Part shown: positions 32,731 through 43,730 of the stretch, piece by piece
Numbering within the stretch: the stretch's first letter is position 1
Layout of the letters: each line of letters opens with the position of its first letter
Assembly: GCA_016703155.1 (NCBI GenBank)
Contig: JADJCP010000002.1
Span: 558,001 to 622,000, forward strand
Length of the DNA: 64,000 bases
Origin: Hydrogenophilales bacterium
GTDB taxonomy: Bacteria > Pseudomonadota > Gammaproteobacteria > Burkholderiales > Thiobacillaceae
Reading direction: 5' to 3'
Notes under the pieces: generated by a model
Databases searched by the model: none
What the model was told of the DNA's origin: nothing
The model's input: only the letters and a program-made list of their open reading frames with translations
Position numbers and translations under genes: made by a program

Positions 32731-33105
32731 ATGAAACACGCCATCCTCCCCCTCCTGTTCTCCGCCCTGCTGGCCCAGCCGGTATTCGCCCACGACGACC
32801 ACGGCAAGCCCCGCTGGGGTGGCGTGGTGGCCGATGCCGAGATCTTCCAAGCCGAACTGGTCATCAAGGACGGCCAGGCCAAGGTCTATCTCAGCCTGCA
32901 CGCCGACATGCTGCCGGCCCAGGGCAGCAGCGGGAAGCTCACCCTGCTGGGTGGCGGCAAGAAGGAAGAACTGGAACTCAAGCAGGTCGCCGACAGCGCC
33001 CTGGGCGCGGCCACCTCGTTCAAGTCCGGCAAGGGCGTCAAGGCGGTGGCGGTGGTCACCGTGCCGGGCAAGGGCACCGGAAACATGCGCTTCCAATTGA
33101 AGTGA
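32731..33105 (+). CDS. Small secreted protein closing the second RND module
   Basis: A 124-residue periplasmic protein with a signal peptide and a short mature His patch (HDDHGK). A beta-rich domain follows, starting WGGVVADAEIFQAELV. It is paralogous to the 18125 product, which stands in the same place after the first pump. The ATG follows GAAAGGA. No recognised family; a periplasmic metal-binding accessory is likely. Confidence 0.75.
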   Translation: MKHAILPLLFSALLAQPVFAHDDHGKPRWGGVVADAEIFQAELVIKDGQAKVYLSLHADMLPAQGSSGKLTLLGGGKKEELELKQVADSALGAATSFKSGKGVKAVAVVTVPGKGTGNMRFQLK

Positions 33106-33184
33106 CCGGTCGTCGGAACTGGGCAGCGCTCAAGTAAACGAAGGGCCGCCCCGTGTAACTTGCCCCCTGTGGGAGGGAGGGCGT

Positions 33185-34117
33185 TCACAGGCCGTCGGGT
33201 TCCCCGATGGCGCGGTCCAGGTCGAATTCCATCTCCCGCAGCGCCCACCCGGCCTCGGTGTGGGTCGAATCCAGCATCAACGCCCGCTGAAAAGCCACCA
33301 CGGCGTGCTCCGTCTGTCCCATGCCGCGCTCGGCGCGTCCCAATGCCATCCAGGCTTCGGGGTTACTGGGCTCCTGCTTGATCCAATCCTGGCCCAGGCG
33401 CCGCAGGGCGAGCCACTTTTCCTGCGCGCCAAGGTCGCAGGCTGCCAGAAAATAGCCGCTCTCTCGACCCGGCTTTTCCCAGAAGGCGGGGGAGTCGGCT
33501 GGCTGTACCCCCGGCGTGCCCATGGCCGTATGCCGCAGCCAGCCCACCGGCAGGGCGAAATGGAAGTTGCCGCCCGCCTTGGCCTTGAAGGTCAAGATGC
33601 CCACAAGACGGCCTCGTCCGTCGAACAGTCCACCACCGCTGGCGCCCCGGTCGAAGGCCGCCGAGGTCTGGATTACCTTGCCGCCATCACACTCGCAATG
33701 GTGCAGTCCGATGATGCGACCCCGGCTCACGGCCAATTCGCCTCCCGGCCAACCCGCTGCGACCACATCCAACCCCACCCGGGTCTCACCCACCTCGATC
33801 ATCGGCATGGGCGGGGCGGAGAGGCCCGGCAACGTGACCAAACACATATCGCGATAGGCATCGCGCCGACCGATTTCAGCGCGCATGACCGCGCCGTCCA
33901 CATGCACCTCGATACGCACCGCCTGACGCAGCACATGACAATTTGTGACCAGCCGCTCACCGCCCAGGGGCACCGCCGAACCGAGTTCCGTCGTGCCGTC
34001 CGCCTGGATGGCCACCAGCTTGTAGACCCGCGTGTTCCAGTCCGGTGCCTGCGCAAGCGCGGCCAGGGTCCACGACCAAAGGCCAAGCAGCAGCAGTTTG
34101 TTCAGGCCGTATGCCAT
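33185..34117 (-). CDS. Secreted trypsin-like serine protease with TPR-like tail
   Basis: A 310-residue exported protein. The S1 catalytic triad is visible as H61 (T-N-C-H-V), D90 (R-D-M-C-L-V) and S160 (RGASGGGLF). The C-terminal third has two TPR-like helical repeats (N-P-E-A-W-M-A-L-G-R-A-E-R). The gene is antisense to the flanking metal genes and has its own upstream region. It may process or degrade misfolded periplasmic proteins under metal stress; this is inference from location. Confidence 0.85.
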   Translation of the reverse strand: MAYGLNKLLLLGLWSWTLAALAQAPDWNTRVYKLVAIQADGTTELGSAVPLGGERLVTNCHVLRQAVRIEVHVDGAVMRAEIGRRDAYRDMCLVTLPGLSAPPMPMIEVGETRVGLDVVAAGWPGGELAVSRGRIIGLHHCECDGGKVIQTSAAFDRGASGGGLFDGRGRLVGILTFKAKAGGNFHFALPVGWLRHTAMGTPGVQPADSPAFWEKPGRESGYFLAACDLGAQEKWLALRRLGQDWIKQEPSNPEAWMALGRAERGMGQTEHAVVAFQRALMLDSTHTEAGWALREMEFDLDRAIGEPDGL

Positions 34118-34444
34118 GCGGTAACTCCTACGTCATGCCCAGGGCAGAGAGAGAGACTCCCCTGAGTAAACCAGTGTAACGCCCTGGAAAACCGCCTGAA
34201 AGCCGCCCTCTCAAGTCGTTCTCCAGGCCGTCTCAAGAGCGACTTGGCCCCACGGTGGGGCGGCCTGATGCTTATTCTGGGGCGGGGGCACAGCTGACCC
34301 ATGCCCCATCGCCATGCAGCGCTACCGACTCCCCGCATGACGCATTTGTAATCACCGTATCAGCTTCCTGTTGGACTCCTCTGTCCATACTGACTCCAAC
34401 ATCACGAAGCGTGATGTCCTCACCTCAATTCACAGGAGTCGATC
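34118..34444. other. Divergent regulatory region between protease and His-rich cluster
   Basis: No gene is supported. It holds CopR box C (34337-34366) and, 33 bases on, a perfect 8-bp dyad ACATCACG-AAG-CGTGATGT (34399-34417), which could be an operator or a leader hairpin. CAGGAG stands before the ATG at 34445. Confidence 0.65.
34337..34366 (+). promoter_or_regulatory. Putative CopR box C
   Basis: The segment starts ATGACGCATTTGTAATC and ends TCAGCTT. It aligns without gaps to boxes A and B. It is 79 bases before the gene at 34445, similar to the spacing of the other two boxes. Confidence 0.6.
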
Positions 34445-34738
34445 ATGAAAGCGTTTATTCCCTTCGCAGTCCTGGCTTTCGCCGCCACTTCCGCCTTCGC
34501 CCACGACTGGGACGACAACCCCGATATGCGGCAGAGCATCCTCAACGACCACTCCAGCGGTTTCGTGGGCACCGGCTACTCGCCCGCCCGGCTGGAGCGC
34601 GGCACCGGCGACACCTATGGCTGGATCATCCTGGACGTGCAGGCCGGCGAATCCCACGTGCCGCACAAGGGAGGTGACGGCCATGGCCCGGAAAAAGGCT
34701 TCGGCGACACCTATGGTTCGGTCCTCAATGACCGGTGA
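34445..34738 (+). CDS. Small secreted His/Gly/Asp-repeat protein 1
   Basis: A 97-residue periplasmic protein with a signal peptide (MKAFIPFAVLAFAATSAFA). The mature part has H-D-W-D-D-N-P-D-M-R-Q-S-I-L-N, a central Gly-rich part, and one copy of a repeat: H-x-P-H-K-G-G-D-G-H-G-P-E-K-G, then G-D-T-Y-G-S-V-L-N-D. The next gene encodes a relative with two repeats. His and Asp spacing suggests metal binding. Probably CopR-controlled through box C. Confidence 0.7.
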   Translation: MKAFIPFAVLAFAATSAFAHDWDDNPDMRQSILNDHSSGFVGTGYSPARLERGTGDTYGWIILDVQAGESHVPHKGGDGHGPEKGFGDTYGSVLNDR

Positions 34739-34818
34739 ATCGCTTATCCCTGGCGCCCGGCGGGCCGACTCGCCGGGCGGACAACCTGCCTGCATCAACC
34801 CGTGAAAAGGAAACCATC

Positions 34819-35109
34819 ATGAAAACTCTCATCGCACTCACCGCCCTCATTCTGTCGACCGCCCCGGCCTTCGCCCACGACATGGACAACAGCCCCGACA
34901 CGAAACAGAGCGTTTTGAACGTCCACGACAGCCACTTCCCGCACAAACCCGGCGACAGCCACGCGCCGGCCAAGGGGTCGGGCGATGCCTACGGCTCGGT
35001 CCTCCAGGACAAGGGAACGCATACCCCGCACACCCAAGGCGACAGCCATGCCCCCGAGAAGGGCCAGGGCGACACGTACGGCTCGGTGCTTCACAACATC
35101 AGGAAGTGA
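34819..35109 (+). CDS. Small secreted His/Gly/Asp-repeat protein 2
   Basis: A 96-residue periplasmic protein. The ATG at 34819 follows AAAGGAAA; an open frame from 34735 lacks a signal peptide start and is rejected. After the signal peptide comes H-D-M-D-N-S-P-D-T-K-Q-S-V-L-N, matching protein 1. Two tandem repeats of about 28 residues follow, each with P-H-x2-G-D-S-H-A-P-x-K-G and G-D-x-Y-G-S-V-L. Likely a periplasmic metal buffer; no family name is recognised. Confidence 0.7.
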   Translation: MKTLIALTALILSTAPAFAHDMDNSPDTKQSVLNVHDSHFPHKPGDSHAPAKGSGDAYGSVLQDKGTHTPHTQGDSHAPEKGQGDTYGSVLHNIRK

Positions 35110-35154
35110 AGCGTCTGGCGATCTTCAAGCACACCAGGTCCCGGGAGACAAGCC

Positions 35155-35400
35155 ATGTACGGAATCGATCATATCGGCATGGGAATCGGCGGCTTGGGCA
35201 TGCTCCTGGTCTGGTTGCTGCCCTTCGTCCTGATCTTTCTGGTGCTCCGTCATTTCTTCGAAAACAGGCAGGAGCGTCGAGACAAGACCGCCCTGGGCAT
35301 TCTGGAACAACGCTATGCCCAGGGCGAGATTGACCGCGTAACGTATCTGAAGCAGCGCGCCGACCTGGAAGGCCGTGGCCGACCCGCGCAAGGAGGTTGA
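35155..35400 (+). CDS. SHOCT-type small membrane protein
   Basis: An 81-residue protein with one long membrane segment (GGLGMLLVWLLPFVLIFLVL) and a cytosolic helix. The C-terminal 30 residues (LGILEQRYAQGEIDRVTYLK) are a SHOCT motif, a short oligomerisation helix pair common in small membrane proteins. It lies in the His-rich cluster upstream of copA and is followed one base later by the next gene. Role unknown. Confidence 0.75.
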   Translation: MYGIDHIGMGIGGLGMLLVWLLPFVLIFLVLRHFFENRQERRDKTALGILEQRYAQGEIDRVTYLKQRADLEGRGRPAQGG

Positions 35401-35401
35401 A

Positions 35402-35548
35402 ATGCTGAACTGGCTGAAACAAATCTGGACAGGCTTCGTCGCCTGGCAACAGGCCAATGCGGAGGCGCATGCGCACACCGGATCCCATGCCTGTTGCTCG
35501 GCGCCTCCACCCGGTGCCGGATCACACGGGCGGACACCTCAGCGTTGA
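35402..35548 (+). CDS. 48-residue Cys/His-containing small protein
   Basis: A 49-codon frame with a strong ribosome binding site (AAGGAGG, six bases before the ATG) directly after the SHOCT gene stop. It begins MLNWLKQIWTGFVAWQQANA, an amphipathic helix, then A-H-A-H-T-G-S-H-A-C-C-S, a possible metal site, and a short basic tail. It overlaps no other supported gene. Probably a small cytoplasmic or membrane-surface metal-binding protein of the copper cluster. Confidence 0.6.
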   Translation: MLNWLKQIWTGFVAWQQANAEAHAHTGSHACCSAPPPGAGSHGRTPQR

Positions 35549-35570
35549 GGCCGCGTGGACGGAGATGGCC

Positions 35571-35783
35571 ATGAACGGGCATCGTCACAGCACACCGCCC
35601 ATGTCGCTGCGGACCAAGCTGGCCTGGTTCGGCTTTGCCGCGGTGGCGGCGTTCTATCTCTGGACCGAGCACCGCGCCCACCTGCTGGGCGCCCTGCCGT
35701 TGTTGCTCCTGCTCCCCTGCCCGCTGATGCACCTGTTCGGCCATGGCGGGCACGGCCACGGCGGCAAAGGGGGTGATCAATGA
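35571..35783 (+). CDS. DUF2933 small membrane protein
   Basis: A 70-residue protein with two hydrophobic segments and the DUF2933 signature, L-L-L-L-P-C-P-L-M-H-L-F followed by a His/Gly tail (GHGGHGHGG). Start 35571 follows GGAG by six bases; the in-frame ATG at 35565 is too close. DUF2933 proteins are frequent beside copper resistance genes, and their role is unknown. The stop overlaps the next start (ATGA). Confidence 0.78.
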   Translation: MNGHRHSTPPMSLRTKLAWFGFAAVAAFYLWTEHRAHLLGALPLLLLLPCPLMHLFGHGGHGHGGKGGDQ

Positions 35784-36435
35784 GCGCCTCGCCGGCCTAC
35801 GGGCTCTGGTACCTGGTGCTGTTCAACTCGGCGGTGTTCATCCTGTTCGCCTTCAGCTTCTACAAGCCGAAGGCCCCCCGCGACTGGCGTGGCCTGGGCA
35901 TGTACTCGGCCTTCATCGTCGCCCTGTTCACCGAGATGTACGGCTTTCCGCTCACCCTCTACCTGCTGTCCGGCTGGCTGGGGCAGCGCTTCCCCGGCAT
36001 CGACTTCCTGGCCCACGACGCCGGCCATCTGCTGGAAGTCATGTTTGGCTGGCGCGCAAATCCGCATTTCGGACCCTTCCATCTGCTCAGCAATATCTTC
36101 ATCTTCGGCGGTTTCTGGCTGCTCGCCTCGGCCTGGAACGTGCTGTTCCATGCCCTGCGCGAGCACCGCCTGGCCTCGACAGGGCCTTACGCGCGCATCC
36201 GGCATCCCCAGTACGCGGCCTTCATCCTCATCATGTTCGGCTTCCTGTTGCAGTGGCCGACCCTGCCGACTGTGGCAATGTTTCCTGTCCTGCTCGCGGT
36301 CTATGTGCGCCTCGCCAGGCGGGAGGAACGGGATGCCCTGGCCGAATTCGGCGACGCCTACCGCGACTACCAGGCGCGAACGCCGGCCTTCCTGCCGCGT
36401 CTACACCTTGTCGACACGGATGCCGGGAGGACGCC

Positions 36436-36439
<4 letters not shown>
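35780..36439 (+). CDS. Isoprenylcysteine methyltransferase-like membrane protein
   Basis: A 219-residue integral membrane protein with five or six hydrophobic segments. The conserved G-P-Y-A-R-I-R-H-P-Q-Y-A block and the later R-E-E-R-D-A-L-A-E-F-G-D-A-Y are the ICMT/PEMT methyltransferase signature that binds SAM and the substrate at the membrane. It overlaps both neighbours by four bases. Members of this family are often found with copper ATPases; the substrate there is not established. Confidence 0.8.
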
Positions 36440-38754
<2,315 letters not shown>

Positions 38755-38777
38755 AACCTCACTTGAAGGACATTGCC

Positions 38778-39167
38778 ATGAAACTGCTGACGATTCTCCC
38801 TTTGCTGCTATTGGCCGGTTGCGCGTCGAATGTGGCGCTCAAGGATACAAGCGATGCGACGCAGGCCGTCGGCACCCTGCATCTCGGTTGGCTCCAAGCC
38901 AATTCCATGGAGGTGATGCTGGACGGTAAGCGCTATGTGGGTAAATGGGATAGCGAACGTTGCTTGAATGTGGAATGCCGAGGCGTCTACCGGAATGTGT
39001 CCAAAGTCCATCGTCGGCATATCGAAAAAGGTCAAGCCCTCCTGAAGTCCAAGGATGGCGACCACTTGGACTGCGAGTGGGTGAGCCACCTGCCTGATGT
39101 TCAGGGCACATGTAGGGCGCAGGATGGCAGCGTATTCAAACTGGTGGAGGCCAAGCCGATCAAATAA
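38778..39167 (+). CDS. Lipoprotein, intact paralogue of the 18544 product
   Basis: A 129-residue outer-membrane-type lipoprotein. The lipobox L-L-A-G-C puts the acylated Cys at 15. The start at 38778 gives a short normal signal peptide. Four further Cys probably pair in the periplasm. It shares most of its sequence with the 18544 protein, which has lost the lipid Cys. It follows copA by 23 bases. No known family; both copies sit at the end of a metal module. Confidence 0.75.
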   Translation: MKLLTILPLLLLAGCASNVALKDTSDATQAVGTLHLGWLQANSMEVMLDGKRYVGKWDSERCLNVECRGVYRNVSKVHRRHIEKGQALLKSKDGDHLDCEWVSHLPDVQGTCRAQDGSVFKLVEAKPIK

Positions 39168-39368
39168 TGGGCGTACAGGTGAAAGCAGCCGTAAAAGCAG
39201 CCGACCATTGAGGCCATCCAGTTTGGGGATTGGTATACTCGAAACAACTCAGCAAGGCCAAGAGCAATTGATGACATCGACAAAGTTGAGGCCATGAGTT
39301 GGACCTCAAGTTGGATCTCATCTCATGTGTGGACTAATTGCCAATTTGATGGAATCGGTTCTTCTTGA

Positions 39369-40124
39369 TCACCTCCCTGTCGGAGATGAACTCGGGCTCA
39401 CCGATACAGCACACATTCGATGACCCAAGCAACTTATATCCATGGCCTCAGATGTTTGTTGCGATATGACGACCCCACGCCGGTTAGCGGCACGACCCGC
39501 GCTGGCTTCATTGCTATCGGTAAAGCAGTCGATGCAGAAACTGATCGTTATCTTGTCGGGAACCACTCCCTCATTGATCAGATAGGACCGTATCTCGGCA
39601 GCACGGGCCATGGCCAATCGCTTGTTGATCGACATTGCCCCAATGATGTCAGTATAACCCCGCACATGGATGCGAGTAGCCCCCCTGGCTACCGCCAATA
39701 TGGCATCCATGGCCGAGCGACCTTGTGGACCTAGCTTTGAACGGCCGAATGCGAATGGCACCAAGTGCTTGAACGCGGCCGGCTGACCTGCCGATTTCGT
39801 ATCAGGAGTGGGAACCGGCGCTAGCATCGTTTCCTGAACCAAGACCGGTACGGGGTTCGCTGTGGTAGACATAGCGGGTGCAATAGTCAAGGCCGCCGGC
39901 AGAGGGGGCAGGTATCGCGTCTTGATAGTCGGCTTCGCGCATGGCTTACAAATCACATGGAAGGCTTCGCCTGAGTCAGCGTCTCGAATCTGGTCGATCC
40001 CACGCTCCAGGACGAACACTCTATCTTCTACCCTATTGCCTGAGTCATTGGATTGTAGCGGCATAGACTGGCAGCCTGAGACCGCCAGGACAACCAGGAA
40101 TGGGACCAGGATGGAGGGCTTCAT
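39369..40124 (-). CDS. OmpA-like peptidoglycan-binding lipoprotein
   Basis: A 251-residue lipoprotein; the start at 40124 gives the lipobox A-V-S-G-C (C18). After a Pro-rich linker comes an OmpA C-terminal domain (VPFAFGRSKLGPQGRSAMDA, then H-V-R-G-Y-T-D and N-K-R-L-A-M-A-R-A), which binds peptidoglycan. It overlaps the gene at 40121 by four bases. It lies between the metal cargo and traG and may anchor the transfer apparatus to the cell wall, or protect the envelope. Confidence 0.82.
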   Translation of the reverse strand: MKPSILVPFLVVLAVSGCQSMPLQSNDSGNRVEDRVFVLERGIDQIRDADSGEAFHVICKPCAKPTIKTRYLPPLPAALTIAPAMSTTANPVPVLVQETMLAPVPTPDTKSAGQPAAFKHLVPFAFGRSKLGPQGRSAMDAILAVARGATRIHVRGYTDIIGAMSINKRLAMARAAEIRSYLINEGVVPDKITISFCIDCFTDSNEASAGRAANRRGVVISQQTSEAMDISCLGHRMCAVSVSPSSSPTGR

Positions 40125-40450
40125 TGTTCTTCGATCACCAGAAAGGCCGGTGCACCGTTTCCTCCCATACTCATGTCCGCCACCCGCCAACCGAGGTCGT
40201 AGACCTGACTGATGGTTACCCCGCCAAGAGATGAACAATTCCAAACCTCGGTAAGCAATCCGCGTGTCCAGCAGACCTCCCCCTTCTTCATCACTCTCCC
40301 TTGGTCGGTAGTTGGCACCTGGGGCCTCGCAGCCAACCCCGCCAAGTCCTGCATCTTGACGATGCCTGGTACCGACGGCTCGGCGGGCTGGACGGCACCA
40401 CTGGAAAGCAGGCCCACGGTGAAGAGAGCCGTGGCATAGCGTGTTTTCAT
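40121..40450 (-). CDS. Secreted small protein coupled to the OmpA-like lipoprotein gene
   Basis: A 109-residue exported protein with a signal peptide (MKTRYATALFTVGLLSSG). The start at 40450 follows AAAGGAAA. Two Cys (V-C-W-T and N-C-S-S) could form a disulfide. It ends F-L-V-I-E-E-Q. Its stop overlaps the lipoprotein start, so the pair is one unit. No family is recognised. Small secreted partners of OmpA-like proteins occur in conjugation and pilus clusters, which is only a suggestion here. Confidence 0.6.
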   Translation of the reverse strand: MKTRYATALFTVGLLSSGAVQPAEPSVPGIVKMQDLAGLAARPQVPTTDQGRVMKKGEVCWTRGLLTEVWNCSSLGGVTISQVYDLGWRVADMSMGGNGAPAFLVIEEQ

Positions 40451-40557
40451 AGAATTTCCTTTCATTGAAGGCGTATGTGGCCTACCGATGCGTTGCATGC
40501 CACATGATGCAGGCCTAAACTGAAACCGCTTGAAAACAACGAAACAGGGAAAACTTC

Positions 40558-40788
40558 ATGGACAACACAGCTTGGTACGCATGGGATGACATGACCCCGT
40601 GGCGCTTCGCCATTCTCATCGGCGTGGTGTTGGTTACATGGGCCGTCATCAAGCTGGTTGAACGATTTGGCGCTTCGGATGGCACCGCTGGTCAGCCCGA
40701 TGATCATCTGGGAGACGATGACGTCGTGACGAACCCGTCCTACCGGCACTTCGCTGGCAACATGTACCGTCGACACGATGAAGACTGA
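40558..40788 (+). CDS. Small membrane protein
   Basis: A 76-residue protein with one membrane segment (FAILIGVVLVTWAVIKLVE) and an acidic cytosolic tail. It is divergent from the 40121 gene and convergent with traG. The ribosome binding site is weak (AGGGAAAA). Codon use is gene-like. Unknown function. Confidence 0.5.
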   Translation: MDNTAWYAWDDMTPWRFAILIGVVLVTWAVIKLVERFGASDGTAGQPDDHLGDDDVVTNPSYRHFAGNMYRRHDED

Positions 40789-40808
40789 CATCGTGGCTCG
40801 CTCTCCCA

Positions 40809-43718
40809 CTACCATTTCCCTGTCGCCCCCGGTTTCTTCGCGCCTTTCTTGACGGCATCCGACACACCGTCGGTTCCGAAAGCTTCATTGGCCCAGTTCA
40901 GGTTCTCGGTTTTGGTCTGGTACTGCTGACTTAGCTGTTTGTCCTTTCTGCCGATCTCGGTCTCGACCGACGCCTCAGCTGATTGATTGTCAGCCTTGCC
41001 AGCCGCGACCCTTTTCTCCAGCGCCCTGCCCTTCGCTTCAGGATTCTGATAACTGGGCACACCCGGCATCAGCGTCCGTTCGAACTGGTTCTGCTGACTT
41101 ACCGTTTCCGGTGTCACTGCCTGGCCATCGATCATCGGCGCTGCCATTCCGTCGTAGCGTGCGCCAAGATCGGCGTTCGTCTCCGGCGCCATGGGATGCC
41201 GGGTCGGCGTAAACCCGACCCGCTCCATCCAGGCCGGCGAGCCGTCCAGGGCGCGCCCCATCTCCCCTTCGGAGAAGAATTTGCTCATCCAGTAGGCGGC
41301 CTTCTCGCCGGTCAATTCACCCATGTCCCGGATGCCATGCTCATCCGGCGCGTTGAGGGCGTGCTGGCGGACATAATTGTGGAACTCGGGCACCCAATTG
41401 ATCTCGCCCCGTGCCGCCATGGCCATGACGATCTCCGCACTCTGGCGGTATTCATGAGACTGTTCGTGGGACTTCTGGGCGGCGTGGGTGTGCGTCAGGG
41501 CTTCCTGATGCGAAGACTGAATCTGTCGAGCCCGCTCATCGCCCTGGCTGATGCGATGCTGGAAGTCCTCGGTCTTGACGTATTCCTCGGTGAGCGAGCG
41601 GGTGTCGGTGATACCCGCCTTGATGGCGGCGGAACGCGCCTTGTCCAGTGCGACCTTGACCGTGTTTTCATTGGCCTGCTGCCCTCTGGAATCGAGTCCC
41701 GCCTTGACCGGCAGCATTTCCTTGACCGATTCGGCCGCCTTCTGGCGACCTGAAGCGCTGGTATATCCCACCCCCAATGCAAAATTCAGTGCGCTCGAAG
41801 CGGTATTCGTATCCGTAATCCCCAGATCCCGTTTGAGTTGATCCGTGATCTCATGAACCTTGTCGATCTTGGTGCCCAGACTGGCACTGTCGCCATGGCG
41901 CGCGCCCTTGCCGTAGGCGCTATCCACCCCTTCCCTGTGCGTTTCGCCCAGGATATGCGCCAGGGTAGCCGTATCCGCCTTCTGGGCGGCCTCCGATTCC
42001 TGGATTGCCAGCCGCTCGGCGTTGGCCGACGCCGTGGATAGGCGGCTACCGATTTCGGTAGAGGTGCCCAGCGAGGCAGCCGACTGGCCAAGGTTGGCAC
42101 GATACCGGTAATCCCCGGTCAGCATGTCCGAGGTGCTGGTGCCCAGGGCATTGCCGTACTGGCTCATGAATCCACTGGTGTAGTTCGGCGCCAGGTCCAT
42201 CTTGTCCAGGCTGAGGTTGCCCGCGTAGTCGCCGGCCTGGCGCGAGCCGAAGCTGGCCGACGTGCCCATTGCGGTCATGAAGCCGATACCGGCGTTGGCC
42301 AGCTTGTCCATGCCGAAGACGATGGCGCTGGCGATGACCGGCACCGAGACCAGCAGCCAGCTGGTGATGGCCAGTTCGGACATCGTGGTGTCGTAGATGC
42401 TCGGCGCCGTGGCCAGGGTCACCCCCTGCACGCTGTTGGCATAGCCAGCCAGCGCCGTCGCCTTGGCGGCCTTGGTGGAGTGCAGGAAATTCACCACGGC
42501 ATAGAGCGGCGGCCACATGGCCAGCCAGACCAGGGACAGGCTGTACATCTTGAGCACGCGGATCGCGCCCATGCCGCCCAGGAGCAAGGCGATCAGGATC
42601 ACCAGCGGGAAGGCCGTATAGACGATGGCGGTGATGCCGTTGTGCAACAGCGGCAGCGCCGATTCGGCGATCTTGCCGCCGACGATCTTCTGGGCATTGT
42701 GCGCGGCCGTGGTCTGGGCCTGGGCCATGCCGAGCATCAGCGCCGAGGGATCGTTAGTTCGTTGGCTGAACATCGCGCCGGCGCCGTTCACGGCATTGAT
42801 CAGGCCATGTTGCCGAATGATTTGCGCGGTCGTGGCGGCCGCGCCGCCCAAGGCGGAACGGTTGTAGGCCGCCATGAGCTGGGCATCCAGATCGGCCGCC
42901 GCGGCGCTCGACATCGCCGGCGTGATCGATTGGCCGAGATTGGCTCTCAGTGCCGGGTTGACGAACACCGCCATGTTGGTGATTTGTTGCGTCACCTGAT
43001 TGGCCATGGCGGCATCGAGGGAGGCATAGGCCACCGGGCACGCATACGCATCCACTGCCCCATTGGCGCCGTGCAGGGTGGTGAACCGGGCCTGATTGGT
43101 GTTGGCCATCAGCGGCCAGAGGTCCTTGGCGTTGTTGAACGCGTTCGCGTCGATCAGTCCTTGAGAGATGTCGTAGATGGTGCAGTTGGCGATGAAGTTG
43201 ACCAGATCGGTCTCGAATACCGGGTCTTGGAAGCGGGTCTTGGATGCCTCGCGAATCAAGGTGGCGCCGAACATTATCCCGGTCTTCTCATAGGTAAGAT
43301 CGGCCGGTAGGGTCACGACGCTATTACCCGAGAGCGCCGCCGGCAGGACCTGGAACGCGGTCTCGAACATCTCGGTCAGCCCCGAGCCGACGCTTGTCAC
43401 GATGGAGGCCAACGCACCTATCCCCCAGGGTACGTTGTCCACCAGGACCGGGGCTGGCATCGCCGTCTTGTCGATGATCTGGACCGTGGTCTTGGGCACC
43501 AGGAGCACGCCATTAATCAGGAACACCGCGATCAGCCAGTGGACCCCATACATGTGCTTCATCACCGCCATGGAAATCAGGGCGCCGAAGAAGCCGAGGA
43601 TCAGCACCATGGCGATGGCGCCCGCCATGCTCGAACCGCCGGTCATGGCAGCGAGGGCGTTGAATATCAACGCCAGGGTGTCGACGTCGCCATAGCTGAA
43701 CAGGGTGTACCCGGCCAC
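40809..43718 (-). CDS. traG: Conjugative transfer protein TraG
   Basis: A 969-residue inner-membrane protein. The N-terminal 400 residues have several hydrophobic segments (residues about 30-55, 345-400, 440-460) and match the TraG_N region needed for pilus assembly and mating-pair stabilisation. The long C-terminal half is polar and helical and lies in the periplasm in F. It is the last gene of the transfer operon, 12 bases after traH. Length is close to F TraG. Confidence 0.93.
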   Translation of the reverse strand: MAGYTLFSYGDVDTLALIFNALAAMTGGSSMAGAIAMVLILGFFGALISMAVMKHMYGVHWLIAVFLINGVLLVPKTTVQIIDKTAMPAPVLVDNVPWGIGALASIVTSVGSGLTEMFETAFQVLPAALSGNSVVTLPADLTYEKTGIMFGATLIREASKTRFQDPVFETDLVNFIANCTIYDISQGLIDANAFNNAKDLWPLMANTNQARFTTLHGANGAVDAYACPVAYASLDAAMANQVTQQITNMAVFVNPALRANLGQSITPAMSSAAAADLDAQLMAAYNRSALGGAAATTAQIIRQHGLINAVNGAGAMFSQRTNDPSALMLGMAQAQTTAAHNAQKIVGGKIAESALPLLHNGITAIVYTAFPLVILIALLLGGMGAIRVLKMYSLSLVWLAMWPPLYAVVNFLHSTKAAKATALAGYANSVQGVTLATAPSIYDTTMSELAITSWLLVSVPVIASAIVFGMDKLANAGIGFMTAMGTSASFGSRQAGDYAGNLSLDKMDLAPNYTSGFMSQYGNALGTSTSDMLTGDYRYRANLGQSAASLGTSTEIGSRLSTASANAERLAIQESEAAQKADTATLAHILGETHREGVDSAYGKGARHGDSASLGTKIDKVHEITDQLKRDLGITDTNTASSALNFALGVGYTSASGRQKAAESVKEMLPVKAGLDSRGQQANENTVKVALDKARSAAIKAGITDTRSLTEEYVKTEDFQHRISQGDERARQIQSSHQEALTHTHAAQKSHEQSHEYRQSAEIVMAMAARGEINWVPEFHNYVRQHALNAPDEHGIRDMGELTGEKAAYWMSKFFSEGEMGRALDGSPAWMERVGFTPTRHPMAPETNADLGARYDGMAAPMIDGQAVTPETVSQQNQFERTLMPGVPSYQNPEAKGRALEKRVAAGKADNQSAEASVETEIGRKDKQLSQQYQTKTENLNWANEAFGTDGVSDAVKKGAKKPGATGKW

Positions 43719-43730
43719 GGTTCTCCCCGG

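Noticed and set aside
35743..36435. Extending the copA frame upstream to 35743
   Set aside because: The upstream part overlaps two well-supported genes in another frame; ATG 36436 overlaps the preceding stop and gives the normal YHS start.
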